A DNA stretch of 64,000 nt, taken from NCBI RefSeq assembly GCF_001949145.1, contig NW_019091370.1, positions 1,805,368-1,869,367 on the forward strand. Direction: 5' to 3'. Shown here piece after piece: positions 32,701 through 47,700 of this stretch. The translations under genes were made by a program, and so were the position numbers. Positions within the stretch are counted from its first letter, which is position 1; each line of letters opens with the position of its first letter. Source of the stretch: Acanthaster planci (lineage: Eukaryota; Echinodermata; Asteroidea; Valvatida; Acanthasteridae). The notes beneath the pieces were generated by a model. That model saw only the letters and a program-made list of their open reading frames with translations, did not search any database and was not told where the DNA came from.

Positions 32701-35700
32701 TCTCTGAAAAAACAGAACAGATTGGATAAATATCCCTAGAATGAGATTTGCTATACACCGAGCAACCCCACAAAATTCAAGATTAAATTATTTTGTTGAA
32801 ATCATTGGAAATATTCCACTACAAAAAATTTCCCCTTGATAAAAAAAAATGAAAAAAAGCAACATTTTGGTCAAGAACGGGCAAAAGACATCAGAGGCGG
32901 GATCGTACGTATGATGCTGACGCTGAAGGTACAAGTGGCCTGATTGCCGGCAGCGTCCGTCGCCGTGTAGGAGGCCGTCGTCGAGCCCACACCCAGGTTC
33001 ACGGGTGGAGCGAGGCTGCCGGTCACGGTGGGTGGGACACCAGAGTTGTCCGTGGCGGTGGGCACCGACCACTCAACACTGGCGGTGGAACCCGGACCGT
33101 TGACGTAGGAGACGATGTTGTCAGGGCAGTTGGTGAAGACGGGGTCCGTGGTGTCCGTTGTTCCTCCGTTTCCGTTACCTGAAAAAATAAAGCAAAATAT
33201 TTAATTTGGGCCAAGCCCCCCTTTTTGTGAGAAACCTTGAGCGTGTCCCAATCAGACGGCAAGGCTCTATACCCAACCAGAGTGACACCTCAAGCCGTAC
33301 TGTAGAGGCAGCTGAGCTCGTGGGCGTCGCCAGGTTCTTTTTCCCAGGAGGGGGCGCAAAAGCACTTGTCGGCATCAAACAGTCAAAAGGATTCCGAGGA
33401 ATTTTAAACCAATTTGGTGATTTTTATCCCACCCTATTTGTTTTTTTTAGCCATTTCTGTTTTGTTCATACCCCCCTCGCAATGCCCAAGGTTGAGCTTT
33501 ACTGTTCTGAATTGAGCAATCCTTTCATTTTCCTTCATCGTTTATCCCAATCGGAGTTATACTTGACACCGACACTCCTCAACTATGCAAAATCCTGCAA
33601 TCCTCCAAGAAAACTTTTCAAGGTCCTGGGAAGGTCCGAGTTACTACAGAAACTTCTAAACTCACCCGAGACAGTAACTGTGAAGGCACAGGTGTTGAAG
33701 TTGCCCGAGTTGTCAAAGAAGACGTAGGAGACGCGGGTGATGGTGTCGCGTGGGAAGGTGGCGGGAGGCTGGTGGGACTTGGCCTCGCCGGGCTCCTGGC
33801 CACTGTTGTCCACGGCTGTGGGCTCCACCCAGGTTACGGTGGCAAAGTCGGAGCCCGGGTCCGGACTGACCGACTGGTCACCTGGACAGCCCGAGATGAC
33901 CGGGGCTTCCCTGTCTGGCCCTTCCACAGCTGTTGGGCACAAAGCAGCAAAGAAAATGTTTTCAATTGGTCCAGTTTTTGATATCAGAAGCTCAGCAGAA
34001 ATGTTCTCTGTCACCGGTCGTCTAGTTCCAAAGAGCTAGGTGAAGAAACGCTGACAAATTACGCTCACCTCCATCAGATTTTGGAAAAAAATTTAAATGG
34101 GTTTTAACAATTTTACCACACACAGGTACCTAATTTGTGTAAAGCTGTAAAACTGTTTTTTCAAAACTATCTGTGACCAGATTGCACAAAATGAGTCTCG
34201 AGGCCAATTTCTAATGTTTCGTTCTCCACTGCAATAAGCAAACGCAGCTCTCAGAAGTATTACTCAGTTTGGCATCCTGATAAAAATGGCCATGTTTTAT
34301 GAAAAAACATCACACGGGTATAAGCTGGATAAATGTGGATTCCTTTTACTTTAAATTAAGGGAGATTCTTTTGAATGCCTCTAACTCGAAGGTGGCTCTG
34401 GTGGTGGGGCAATACACCTTTCTAGGTTGGCTCACAGCTTTCAAATTGGTTTGGGGGTGGGGCTTACCGTTAACCACGACCATGAAGGAGCAGGTGGCCT
34501 CGTTGCCCGATGGATCGGTGAAGGTGTAAAGGACGGTGGTGGCTCCCACGGGGAAGCTGTCACCGGGCTGCGCCGAGGCCGAAATGGTGACCTGACCGCC
34601 GGAGTTGTCCGTCGCTGTCGGGGCAGTCCATGTGACAGGGGCGGAGCTTGCGCCGACTGAGGCGGTGGCTGTTGCCCCTGTGGGACAGCCGATGATGGTT
34701 GGTGGAGTGTTGTCTTCTGGAGCTGATTTGGAAAATGATTTGAGAGAAAAAAAAAGAATTAGCCTTCACATAGAACGTCCAGAGTAGCGAAATCTAAAGC
34801 AGAGTGCAACAGGCTATAAATAGTGGGCTCTTTTTTGTAACTTGGGCCGAGTTCAGTCAGTGACCATCTGTCACCCACTGATTGATTTTCCAGGGCAACC
34901 TGTGACCGGACATAATTGGACCGATGGTCAAATTCACGGTCAAGGAGAGAACCTGGCTTGAGATATTCAGCGTCTTTGTAGTTCTGTTACGTTTTGGATT
35001 GTGAAGGGAGGGGTAAATCAATTTCCAGAGTTTTGGGCCAGTTTACGCCCGACGATTCCCAATAACCATTGAGCAGTAAGTCCTTCAGTGACAACAGTTG
35101 CTAATGTTACTTTCACACCCCCCAATAAACGGACCTTCTATACCACAATTCAGTGCCAAAAGCTGCTTTTCGATCGCGAGACGACAAACCAAAAGCAAAA
35201 CTGACAAGAGATCGCCTTACCATTCACAGTGACGGTGAATGAGCAAGTGGCTTGATTGCCAGAGGCGTCAGTGGCCGTGTAGGTGACCACCGTGCTGCCG
35301 AGATTGAAGCTGGAGCCAGACCCAGTCGGCGACTGCAGGGTGACAGTGCCAGGCGCGTTGTCCGTGGCTGTGGGCTCCGTCCAGGTGACCACAGCTATGT
35401 TGGCACCGGAGGTAGCCGTCACCGAGATGTCATTTGGGCAGTTGTTGATGGTCGGAGGGACGTTGTCAGCAACGGGGCTGCCATCTGGATAAAGGAGTGT
35501 CAGACGGTTCCATTAAATCTGTTCCCCTCCAAATCCTCCTTCAAAATTGTTCAGAGGATTTTGCAGATGATTTTAAAAGTGGGGTCGGAGTTGCCCCCTA
35601 AAACTTCATTGTACAGAGAACGTGTCACTGGCTTCCCGGAGGGTAAATTTATAAGAAGAAATGTACATCATATGACCATTGTCGCTAAGCTTCAATAGAA

Positions 35701-38700
35701 AGTGCCTTGGGCCAAACAACTCCTTGTCAAATCCAAAGCTGTCGGGCATGTACGTTGCACAAATTCTCACCTTCGATGTTGATAAAGAAGACGCAACGTG
35801 CGTAGTTCTGGCTAGGGTCAGCGAAGATGTACGTGACGGGGGTGACGCCACGAGGGAACACCGAGTCGGGCTGGTGCGAGGCGTAGACCTGGACCACCGT
35901 GCCCGAGTCGTCAGTGGCCGTGGGTGGGGTCCAGGACACGGTCTGGCCGGACAAACCGCTGTTGCCGAGGTAGACGGATGCAGGGCAGTTGCTAATGGAT
36001 GGTGGGGTGGTGTCACCTGAAAGTGACAGAAAAAAAATTTGTCAAAAACACATTCAAATGACAAATTTGAAAGAGAAAAATTCAACCCCTTCGCTAGGGA
36101 GGACTGCTACTACCGCACCGTTGTGTGGGGATTAGTGCATACCACACATACAGTCTATTCACCACGCAGCTACTGGTTCAATGGGGTCGGCTGCTGGACA
36201 AAGCCTTCCATTTATGGCATGCCAAAGCCCAGCAGTCACGGTCAAAATAATCCTGCCGTGAAAGGGTCAAGTAAAAACACTGGATTGCTTTAAATTGAAA
36301 ATTACCAATATCCATTAATGCTACTCAATTTCATACCATTAATTGCTGAGCCATTTTTATCTTTGCAACATTGTAAAAATGCCCACACTGCCTAGCACAA
36401 TAGTTTCTAGTGTTTGGTAATTCCAGTTTTTCTTACATCTCAGTCTGTTGGTTTGTCTTTGTGTTTGTTTTGTTGTCGCCCTGGTTTTGAACTGCAATTG
36501 TCTTTTCATGTATAATCCGTCGTCAGTCTTCCTTGTCTGGTTCTTTCTCGTGTAAAGAAGGCATTTCTATATTTTGGCATTTTCTAAGATTTTGTCTTCT
36601 GAAAATGCCTCCGTATTTGACCTTTTTATTTCAGTGTCTCAATAAATATTGATTACAGACACTGGACTATTGAGATCCAGCAACTTACACCAGCCTGGCC
36701 GATATCGCCTGGCTGGTCACAATTTACAAATGCTGGAAGCTTTTCAAAACCACTACTCCTCAATCGGGGTAGCAGCTGAGACATCATTTCAGTCTCGGTC
36801 TCGAATACTCACCATCGCGGGTTTCACAGGTCTTGGCGCCAAAGCCGGGCAAGCACTCGCACATGAAGTACGTGTTGAAGGCGATGCAGTTGGCTCCGTT
36901 CCTGCACGGGTTGCTCGCGCAGGGATCGCTGACTGTAGGGATCAAAAAGCAAAGCCTATGAAGACACTTGGAAGACTCGGTTTGAAGGGGAAATTGAAGG
37001 GCACAAACACTATGGGAAAATCACAATTCACTGAGGGCATTAACAAGAAAAAGGCTGCAGATTTCCACCGTTGTCAGTAAAATGCTGTAAGACTTCCTCG
37101 TTTTTTTGCACAAGACTCAGTTGGGGGAAAACTGATTTTATGACAAACCCAAGACTAAATGAAGGTTGTACAGAGGTGTGCAGTTTTAGAAACAAAGCAT
37201 CGTCATCCACCTATTCATGTCATTTACTTTGATCCTCCTTTTGAAATATTTATTAACCCGTTATTCATTAACCCCTAACCATGCTGAACCCAACAAGGAT
37301 TACGCGGGATTTCCATGGTCCCTAGGGGGTTAGGGTTAACGGGCAGAGATAAAATCTGTAATATCAAAGTCATCAATTGGAGTTGTACGTTAACCTGTTT
37401 GCCCCTGGTCACCCTGCCTCGTCACCCCTTGTACAAATTTAAAAACTGGCCCATCACTGATTTCTAGGCTTAATCGAGAGAGGAAAAGGTATGTATCTCA
37501 CTTGGAGTCTCGCAGTTGTGGCCGATGAAGCCGACCGGGCAAGCGCAGTAGTAATCCACGTCTTGGTCCAGGCTGTGGTAAGCATTGGAGCACTGGGCAC
37601 CCTGCTGACATGGTGGCCTCTCCCCGAGGGAGCAGATGTTCAGGGCTGGCGCATCTCCTACAAAAACAATCACAGACAGTCACAGATGGTAACAGTCAGA
37701 ATCACAGATAATTGCAGACAGTTGCAGACAGTCACAGCCAAGATCATTAGCTTTAGTGTCAGAGTTATTACATGTACATTTGGCCTACATATCAAAAGTT
37801 TGGATCAGGCGGAGACGACCGACATGCCCAAAATCCATAGCAGTACATTCCATTCCCAAGCCTCTATAAACAATACATGCCGACATTTGTATAACCAATG
37901 ACGAAACTTTTACTGATGCCAAATCAAGTTTTCGCTCACCGGTAGCAGTATCGCAGTTGGTACCCGTGAATCCGTCGGCGCATATGCAGGAGTACTGTGG
38001 GATGAACGTGTTGGTTCCCGAGTTGCTGTTGAAGCTATTGTAGCAAGCCGCTCCGTTGATGCAGGGGAAGGAGCCGCAGGCGTCCAGCTGAGGAGCGTTG
38101 CCTGGCAGGGAAGGAGAGAGAGGACAATCATGAAGTCCCTTCAAATTGCAGGAAATGTTACTTAATGCAGTGAACGTTTTCTTCTGCAGGTTCGGCCAAC
38201 TGTTTGGGCCACGAGGCATGTTCTTTTTAACAAACCGGTGACAAAAAGGGCAAAGGTCGAGTATCACAACAATGAATGAGTGTCACGTCAATATCCAGGT
38301 ATTTTTCAAAATTCTTTTATCTGGTACCCGAGCTTATTCTGCTATAAGTAAAAGGCTCTTGAAGGGGGGGGTTGCATGCTAAAGATATGGACCTCTGGAA
38401 ACACTTGTGTGGAAGGGATTTATTTCAAAGCATATTTGTGATCCTGTATTACGAAAGCCAATCTTAGGGCCTTGTTTGTTTCACACGGACACCTGACGAT
38501 TTATAACTTGAATGGATTGTAGACTCGTACATTGAAATGAGTGGACTGGGGACTGCCATGGATGGATTTTTGTAACACGACTACTGTTCAGCCCTTCACC
38601 GTGGCTGTGTATCAATCACTGCGACGTTAACCCATGAACGAGTGGTTTACCTCTCTGGGTCTGGCAGTTGGGCCCAACGTAGTCGCCGGTGCAGAGGCAC

Positions 38701-41700
38701 ATGTAGTGGTCCGAGTCCATGGTCAGGCAGGACGCCCCGTTCTTGCAGGGGAAGCTGTTGCAGGGGTTGGGATTCTCGCTGATCGCTGGAAACCGATCAC
38801 ATTGTGGGCATGAAATACAGTTGTGCAAGAAAGACCGATCAATTCGAGTTCCATATTCTTGACAGATTGAGAGACTTGAGACTTCAGATAAAAATCTTTA
38901 CTTCATAATTATGTGAACTGAATTTTAAATTCAACCCAAGAGTGCACTCCTAAGTTTTAAACAAGAGACCAAAAAAAGAGACCAGATTTCCACGTTCACT
39001 CAAATATGCGAGAAAAAAATATTTTCATTTTTGAAGGTTAATCTGGAAACCAGAATTCAAAGCCGCTACATTGATGGTACTCATTGCTCACACACGAGAG
39101 AAACATGCATGCCAAACAACAGACCAAAATGATGCTTTTACTTTCAAAGAAGGGCTCATGGCCTTGGGTTTGGGAAAGGAGTGCAAGTGTACTGCCTACC
39201 CAGTAACGGCACCAACTTGTGGTTTAGTCTACAAAACATGGACCCCGATGAGCAGAAAGGGACAAGAGCTGCGAGGGACTTACGTGTTTCGCAGTTGAGG
39301 CCGATGAAGGAGTTGGGGCAGGCGCAGGTGTACGCACCGCAGGCCCCCTGCACCTCGCTGCACACGCCGCCGTTCTGGCAGGGGTTGTTGTCGCATGGCG
39401 AGGGGATGGCTGCAAGACGAGATAAAATGTCGGCAAACCATTCAAACTGGTCAACTGACGCTGTTTTATAGTCCGATCATCCCCACACGACTTAAAGATC
39501 TTTCAAATCTATATGATTTCCTGCAGTGGTGTGCTGCACAGTCAGGCAAAATCAAGTTTCTTCTTTCTTAAGTTTGATTATTGCCATTTACATGCAACTT
39601 TTTTGGCCGGACAGCTTAATGGAATTTAGCTGGTAATTTTATGACAGATGCCAAGCTCGGAACCAAAGTAATCAGAACTGTCCAATTAGAATATAGTAAC
39701 CAATCACATGACAAGAAATCCACCAAAGACATTTCTTATGTGTATCTACACAAAACTAATTTTTACATTTTCTTCTACAAGATTGGGTGGTCCCCAAAAG
39801 GGTCAAAATGCTGACAATTCTTCAGATGGGGGGCGGATACTTACGGATTTCGCAGTTGAAGCCCGTGAAGCAGCCGTTGCACTGACAGGTGTAAGAGTAG
39901 CAGGAATCAGGCAGGGACGAGCAGGCTCCGCCGTTCAGGCATGGGTTGGGGTTGCAGGCATCACGCTCTGATCACAGGGAAAACAGCCAATCAGATCGCA
40001 ATTAATCAGTCACATCTCAAACGACTGACCAATCCCAACACATCTGTGACTAGCAGTGACCCGACATCAACATTAAACTCTGCGATCACGAGAGACGCTT
40101 GATAATGACTTCAAAGGAACCTTGTACAACGTGCACAAATAGGAATCCTCTACAATTCCCCCCCCCCAAAAAATAGGGTCCACTTCCATCAGCAGGCCAA
40201 ACTGAGGGAAGCAACATAACAAAGAGCTGCATTTGCTCCTTCTAACGCAAACTAAAAAAGGCCTGAATAACGTGGCCTCGAGACTCATTTGGTGGAAATG
40301 CACCACATTTCTGAAAACCCTGCGTCTCTCTCAAGACATTCTTAACTCTCCCACTGTCGAAGCTCAAGTCCAAGCTTCCAGAGTAAATCTTGAACATTTT
40401 TGAAAGCTTTTCAACAATGGAAACTCACGGATTTCACAGCGTGCACCGGTGAAGCATCCCGTGCAGGAGCAGGTGTACTGAGAGCAGGAATAGAGAGAGG
40501 TGGTGAGGGAGGACGGGACGCACATACCGCCGCTCAGGCATCCGTGGTTGTCGCACGCATCGACGGCTACATGGAGAAGAAGTAATGCGAGTGAAAGCAG
40601 TAGTTCACCCTTGTCGTGGACAGGTTTTTAACACCTTAACTCCCTAGGTTTAGGCACTGGACCAAATCCATCAAAAATCAGACACTCTTCACAATTCACA
40701 TTTGTTGCTTTAGGCCTCCTGGGTCGAGCCTATCGTAAGGCATTGACGTCTGGTCACCTCGGGCCTTCTGGACCTAAGCCCATGAACATCCACGGCAAAA
40801 CGTAGAAATGGATTTTGATGGATTTGGGGTGGTTAGGGTTTTATTTTTGCTTGAAATGCATCTCAGGTCTTAAGAATCGGGGTAAGGATGGTGGGGGAGA
40901 GTGGAAGAACTCACGAATGTCACAGTAGCGTCCGGTGAAGCAAGGCGGGCAGCGACAGGTGTACTCCAGGCAGTCGTCCGGGCTGGTGACACACTGAGCT
41001 CCATTGGCACACTGGTTGTTCTCGCAACTGTCAACAACTGAAAGAAAAAAAACAGAATCACAATGGCACTGGTGTTTTGGGGGAGGGGAAAGTCGGTGGC
41101 CCTGCAGGAGCGTGTAAACATTTTGAATTTGTCAGTGGACCACAGGAGATTCTCGCAAAGTTTCAACAAATGGACAATTTGATGGCAAGGGAGCTGGAAC
41201 CACTGTCGAGGGAGGACAACCGTCGTGCAGTGGGCTTCTTGGAGCACTAGAAAAATTTCAAAAAGTCCGACCAAGTATGCAAGGGTTTCCCCTTGTGTTT
41301 GTAAAATGGCAACAACGATTTTCTGCATTAATTTTAGGAGTCCCTCGTGCTCCAACAATTGAAGAAATGAAGGCTGTTTGAGTTATTGATAAGGTTTCCG
41401 ACATGTTTAAAATTGAGTCAGCCCTCTAACTTGTGACTTTGCAGTAATTTGTTGATTTTCAGATGGTCACGCTTGTGAAAAATACACCAGTTGGCTAATG
41501 CTGTTTTTCACAAAAGCATGCAACTTTTGAAAGGTCTCGCGAAGGTGGTTTTGGGAATAGGGTTAGAATTTATCGGTCACTTGTACTTACAGGTCTGACA
41601 GAACTGTCCGGTGTAGCAAGCAGGACACTGGCATTCGTACTGAGTGCAGGAGCCGGCCAGGGCCGCGCAGGCGGCACCGTTCAGGCAAGCGTTGTTCTCA

Positions 41701-44700
41701 CAAGCGTCCATGGCTGTCAAAGAAAACGCACAACGGTGAGGAACTGGGGAATTTGTGGCTACGGATGGATGGGTCAGGGAGCCGGTCACCAACGCAGCGG
41801 TCACCGTACAACATTTTTGGCAGGTAACCAGCAACGTCCACTGTCCTAGAGCTGCTAAGCCACCCCAAAAATATAGCTTAGTACTTTGCATGCCATTTAA
41901 GCTGGTAACCCTGTTTGCTAAGCAGGCATTTTTCACTACTGAGAACATTTCTGAGCTTAATTGGCAACAGCATTTTGGCATACATTTGAGGTCTGTGAAA
42001 TACGCCCCGAGTAGTTGACTCTTATTTAAAGGTTATAAAAAAAAAGACCTTTCTCATGGGAATCACCGTCAAGTACAAGAATTTACCAATTTCGCAGGTA
42101 TCGCCCAAGTAACAATCTGGGCAGATGCAAGTGTACGTGGTCAGGGTGGCCGGCACGCAGGCAGCTCCATTCTGGCAGGGCTCGGGCGAGCACGGATTGG
42201 CTGCGAGGAAAAAAGGTCAGAGGTTAAAAAGTTGGATCACCGATCAAGGGTAACGCGATTCCCGTTGAGGCCACAGCTTTCGGTGTCGATATGGACCGAG
42301 ACCCCCTTCAGTGTAGTGGTGCCGAAGGTCAACAACCCACTTTGATTGACAACTATACGAGTGGACTAAAAACTCGGTTGTGGGGCTGCATTTACATGCT
42401 TTGGGAAGAAACGGAGAGGGAAGGATCCTAAAAAAAAACATTCTTACATAAAATCTGCCGCTGGACAAGTTAAAGTAGGTCTGTTAATTTCTCCTGTAAT
42501 ATTTAGGGTCTTCTTTCCGACTATAAACATTTCTTTAATTACTGTCTCCCCCAACTTTTATTCCATGAGATGTAATTTCTAGTTGGGACCCTGGAAACGG
42601 TGCTGTGAAAGATTAGCGATTTCACAGTTTCACCGACCAGAAATGAAAGGGATTTGGAGAGCTCACCTTCCACGACGTCAACGTTGAAGGTGCAAGAGGC
42701 CGAGTTGCCAGCCTGGTCCTCGAACTTGTACTCCACGGCCGTGCGGCCGGCGTTGAACATGTCGCCTGGGTTCTTGGTTCGAATGACCAGGTTGACCGAG
42801 CCCGAGTTGTCGCTGGCCGTCGGGGCGGTGAACTGGACAGGCACGGGTGCCTTGCCCGTCAGGACGTGAAAGGTGATGTCCGACTGACAGGTGATGAACA
42901 CGGGGGAGACCTCGTCCGCTGTAAAAAAACCAAATAAGAATGCATCATTCTAGCTGCAGCCAAGATATTGGACATGGTCTGAGGTTTTGGAAATGATGGC
43001 AATCCAATCTGCAAAGTGACCTCGAAGTAATGATCCACAACATGTCATTCAAGCAAAGTATTTAACGTTAAATTGAAGGAAAGTCATTTTCTTCCGGAAC
43101 CTTTCAAGTCATTGGCAAATTTATTCAAAGAGGAAAAGTTCATAGCCGCCGACACTTTAAAATGCCCATGGCTGTCTTTATTCCATTTCAAAATACGGTC
43201 TCTTTCCAATTTTCAAAAAGGCTTTACACTGAATTTGCTGAGGGGCACACTAAGATTTCTGTCCAATCCCAAATCCTCCAATTTCAATACGATCCTATAT
43301 ACGACCTTGGGGGTTAGGGTTAAGCATTTAAGGACACCTGTAAATATTGAAGATAACTGGATAAGGTACAAGTAAATATTGAATAATACATGATCGACAG
43401 GGAATATCTTAACCCCAACACTCCCAAATCCTCCAATTTCAATACGATTTTACATACACCCTAGGGGGTTAGGGTTAATGTTTTAACCGCTTTGTGCGTA
43501 ACATTCATTATTGTTGGCCGTTATTGCTGAAACAGACTTTGCAGGACTTAGTTCTTTGTTCCTTTCCGCTGAGGCTAGCTCTGAAAAGAATCGGTGAAGG
43601 ATCCGGGGTTTTGGGTGAAAGTTTTGTCAAAGGTTTGGTAAAGGTTTAAAAATTGGGAGAAGGATTTTAACCCCTTCGCGCCGGCATTCCTTTGAACGTG
43701 ACTGCTGGGCTGCGGTATGCTCAGTATGCAAAGCCCTGTCCGGCAGCAGGCCCACATTGAAACCGCAGGTGCACGATGAATAGAATGTATGTGTGGTATG
43801 CACTAATCCTCACACAGAGCCTCGGCTGTAACCGTCTCCAAACATGAAGGGGTAAAGTTAGTCACGGAGGGCAACCATACTTACGTTCCTCGACCACTCG
43901 CACGGTGAGGGTGGTGCTGACCGTGTTGCCGGCCGGGTCGGTGAAGGTGTACGTGACTGGAGTGACCGAGCCCGTCGGGAAGAAGGAGCCAGGCTCGTCG
44001 GTCTTGGTGGTGGTGAAGCTGCCCGAGTTGTCGGTGGCGGTGGGCTCGGGCCAGCTGACCGTGGTGCCAGGCGACCCGAAAGGCACGGTGACCGTCACGT
44101 CCTCGGACAAGGAGGTGATCATGGGTGGTATGGTATCAGCTGCAGATGAACGATGAAGGACAAGTGATTACACACTAAGACAGCAAAACTAATCCACGAA
44201 GATTTGTTGAACTCGGACACCATGGTTTCGATTTGAATAGACCAATTGCGCTCGAAGTCACGCGACTTATAGTGGGTATCAAACATGGGCAAATGTGGCA
44301 TTCTTCCGCAAAAGACAGTGTTATGAATGTTTACCAACAAAATGGCCGTCGGCTTAATTTTTGGGGTAAACTACACTCTTTTCTGTGGAAGGACGCCATG
44401 CTTGCCGATGTTTGATACCCACTTTGGGTCGCGTGACTGAGCAGGCACAATCAGTCTACTGGTTCCCTGGAAGCTCAAGTTGGGACGTGTCTGGACAAAA
44501 ACAAAAACCTCTTATAAAGTCCCTTTGTCCAACTTCCTGGAAACTGTAAATCCCAGAAATTCAAGGCAGCCTTCATCCAAAGACACCTTCTCTGCGTTTG
44601 CACAAGATGAAGACGGCATGGCTGGAGTAAATCAATTATGCCACAGCTCGACTTTTAGATCCCCTGAAACTCTAGCTGCATCAAGGGGATCGAATTTGCC

Positions 44701-47700
44701 AGACTTGGATTAGATCCAAGCAAATTTGCCAACTTAACCAGACGTGATGACGACGTAAAAAAACAGAGAGACACTTACGCAACTCTGTCACCTTCACCAT
44801 GAAACTGGTGGTGGCAATGTTGCCGGCGGGATCGGTGAAGGTGTAGGTGACTGGGGTGTTGCCCAGCGGGAAGAAGCTGCCGGGCTCCTGGGAGGCACTG
44901 GGGATGACGGTACCCGAGTTGTCGGTGGCCGTCGGCGGGGACCAGTTGACGTTGGTACCTGTGCTGCCGAAGGGAACAAAGACTTCGATGTCCTCTGGGG
45001 AGTCCACGATCAGAGGCAAGACATTGTCCGCTGGAGTTTTTTAACAAAAGAATGGTAAAGTTAGAGTCTGGCCACAGCAAGACTGCAAGAATACTTGTCG
45101 GGGGACTTTGAGAAATGAACCCAATGAACATACTAGATGAGCAATGACTAATGATAAGCCGTAAGAGAACAAATTGAAGCAGTTGGGTGTTTGCAAAATC
45201 GCATCAAAACCGCACTGTTTAGCCCAATTAGGGTGAGGCATAAAAACAAGTTGAAAAAGTCACAATGACCGTTACGACCACGGATTATCGAAAACAGGAA
45301 AACTTGCAATTCAGGAATTTTTTTTGAAAAGCAGGGATCTGTTAGGATGCGCAGAATTAATGCAGGTGATAACCATCACGTTTGCCTACGCAACCACACA
45401 GGACTAAATCTGGTACCACAAGGAATGCACTTACGCGGGACTAACTTGAAAATCTGACAGATTTTGAAGGGCCCAAAAAAATCCTTTGAAAATGCAGGGG
45501 GACTTTGCTCAACTTACGCAGCCTGACGACGTTGACCGTGAAGGTGCGCTCGACCGTGTTGCCCGACGGGTCAGTGAAGGTGTAGGTGACAGGCGTCATG
45601 CCCACGGGGAAGGTGCTACCGGACGGCAGCGAGGGAGTCTGGAAGGAGCTCCCGGAGTTGTCAGTAGACGTGGGCTCCTGCCAGTTGACCGGCGTCTCGT
45701 CTGTCCCGAAGGGCACCGTTAGCGTGATGTCGGACGGGAAGCGGGTGACCACGGGAGGCGAATTGTCGGCTGTCAAGATAAGGGATTTCCTTTGGTAATT
45801 ACGGGGAAGAGAGTTTTCTGGCTAAAAAATGAACTGTATAAAGGCTGCTCAACTGTGTACATATGTGCTATCACGATTACTTCAAAAAAAAAAGGAAATG
45901 TCAAATTTTTTCCAATCAAAAGGCACTACACAGGTTCAACACTATGCTAAGGACCCCCTGACTGAATTTCTGGTCAACATGACGAATAGAAACGTGTCCC
46001 TCAATTTCCCTCAATTATTTCTCTTCCTTGCCCAAACTAAAGAGGCCATTTCATATGAAAGTCAAACATTTGCGCCAAGCATTGCGCATCCGTCAAAATC
46101 GCTCTCGGGGCAATTTTGATGGCCAAAGCAATGCACACGTGCGTTATGTTAACGGAGTTGATTTTTGTGTCCACGAAAGTGAAATGCATGAATGCATCAC
46201 GTAACATATGGAAAGGCGCCTTGATGCATGAAGCAACTTGTTCTTGAGGACAGCTTTTTTTCAACACTACACAATGCGCAAACGAGATCCCAGAGTTTGC
46301 CTAGATTGGCCACGTAATTCAAGACATGTTTGGCACAGGCATTACAGGAGACTGCAAAACACTGTTGTAGGTTGCAGTTCCAAGACAAACTGGTTTACGT
46401 GCCGAAACTGAAAAGAGCAAACTCCGTTTTCAGGAGCAGCCTGGCGGCACTTACACAGGACCATGACGTTGACGTTGAAGGTGCGCATGACGACGTTGCC
46501 GGACGGGTCGGTGAACGTGTACATCACGGGGGTGGTGCCCGGCTGGAACAAAGACCCGGGCTGCTTGTTGGTGATGCTGTTAACCGTGCCCGAGTTGTCG
46601 GTGACTGTGGGCTGCGGCCAGGTGACAGGGGTGTTATCGGAGCCGAACGGCACAGTCACGGTGATGTCCTCGGGGAATTCCTGGACGACGGGCGCTTCTG
46701 TGTCGGCTGTTGGGGGGGGGAAGTACGACAAGGAAGGAGAGATTAAGAAACTCAGTGGATGGCAACAGATTTTTTTTGGGGGGGGATCCTGCCGTTTTGC
46801 AGACAGCCCCGCATTTATATGAAGTTCACCAATGATTGGTAATGGCTTTTGCCTCAAAGAATTTTTCGGACTGCTGGGCACACTTTGCCAAGGATGAAAA
46901 CTACAACTTTTGTACGCAAGAGTAATGCCCATTGGCGTAGACATTTTCAAAACTGAGAAGATTCTCCGAGATATGGAATGTAGCCTCTTCATCCTGGGCA
47001 CAGCACTGGAGAGATCGGTCTAAATCAGATTTTCAATGTTCAGTCCTAAAATTAAATCCTGGTATACATGCTGAAACTTTACGAGTTATATTTTTGGGGG
47101 AATTTCAAAGCGCTGATAACAGACTTGGGCGGGAACTCGACAGGTCGTGCGGCTCCACACTTACGCATCATGACGACGTTGACGTTGAAAGTCTCGGTCC
47201 TGGTGTTGCCCGATGGGTCGGTGAAGGTGTAGGTGACCGGCGTCGAGCCGACGGGGAAGAAGCTTCCCGACGGCAGGTTGCTGCTCGGGATCGAGGTCCC
47301 CGAGTTGTCGGTGGTGGTGGGTTCATCCCAGTCGACGGTGGTGCCCGTGCTGCCGAACGGAACCATGACGGTGATGTCCGATGGGAAGGTGTTGATCTCT
47401 GGAGCCGACGTGTCAGCTGTTGAAAGACAACAACCGGATTCATATAGGCTCAGATAATTCTCATGTTTAGTATGTAGAAGCACCGGTACATGGGCCCAAT
47501 TTTTCGGAGCTCAGAAATTTACTAAGCAAAGAAAATCTGTTCACCAGACAAAGTGCAATGCACTGTACATTTCATGTGACCGGTTCCCAGCCGACTCTTG
47601 CTTAGCACACAAATTAGGCCATGTCCCTATCACTTGACTGGCTTGAAATTACACAGGAGTCTATGATAGTGTCTTTTGCCACTTCCCATAGAGTCGCGTG

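Noticed and set aside
37319-37340. Interstitial telomere
   Set aside because: Only one or two TTAGG words per site inside a dispersed repeat, not a tandem TTAGGG array.
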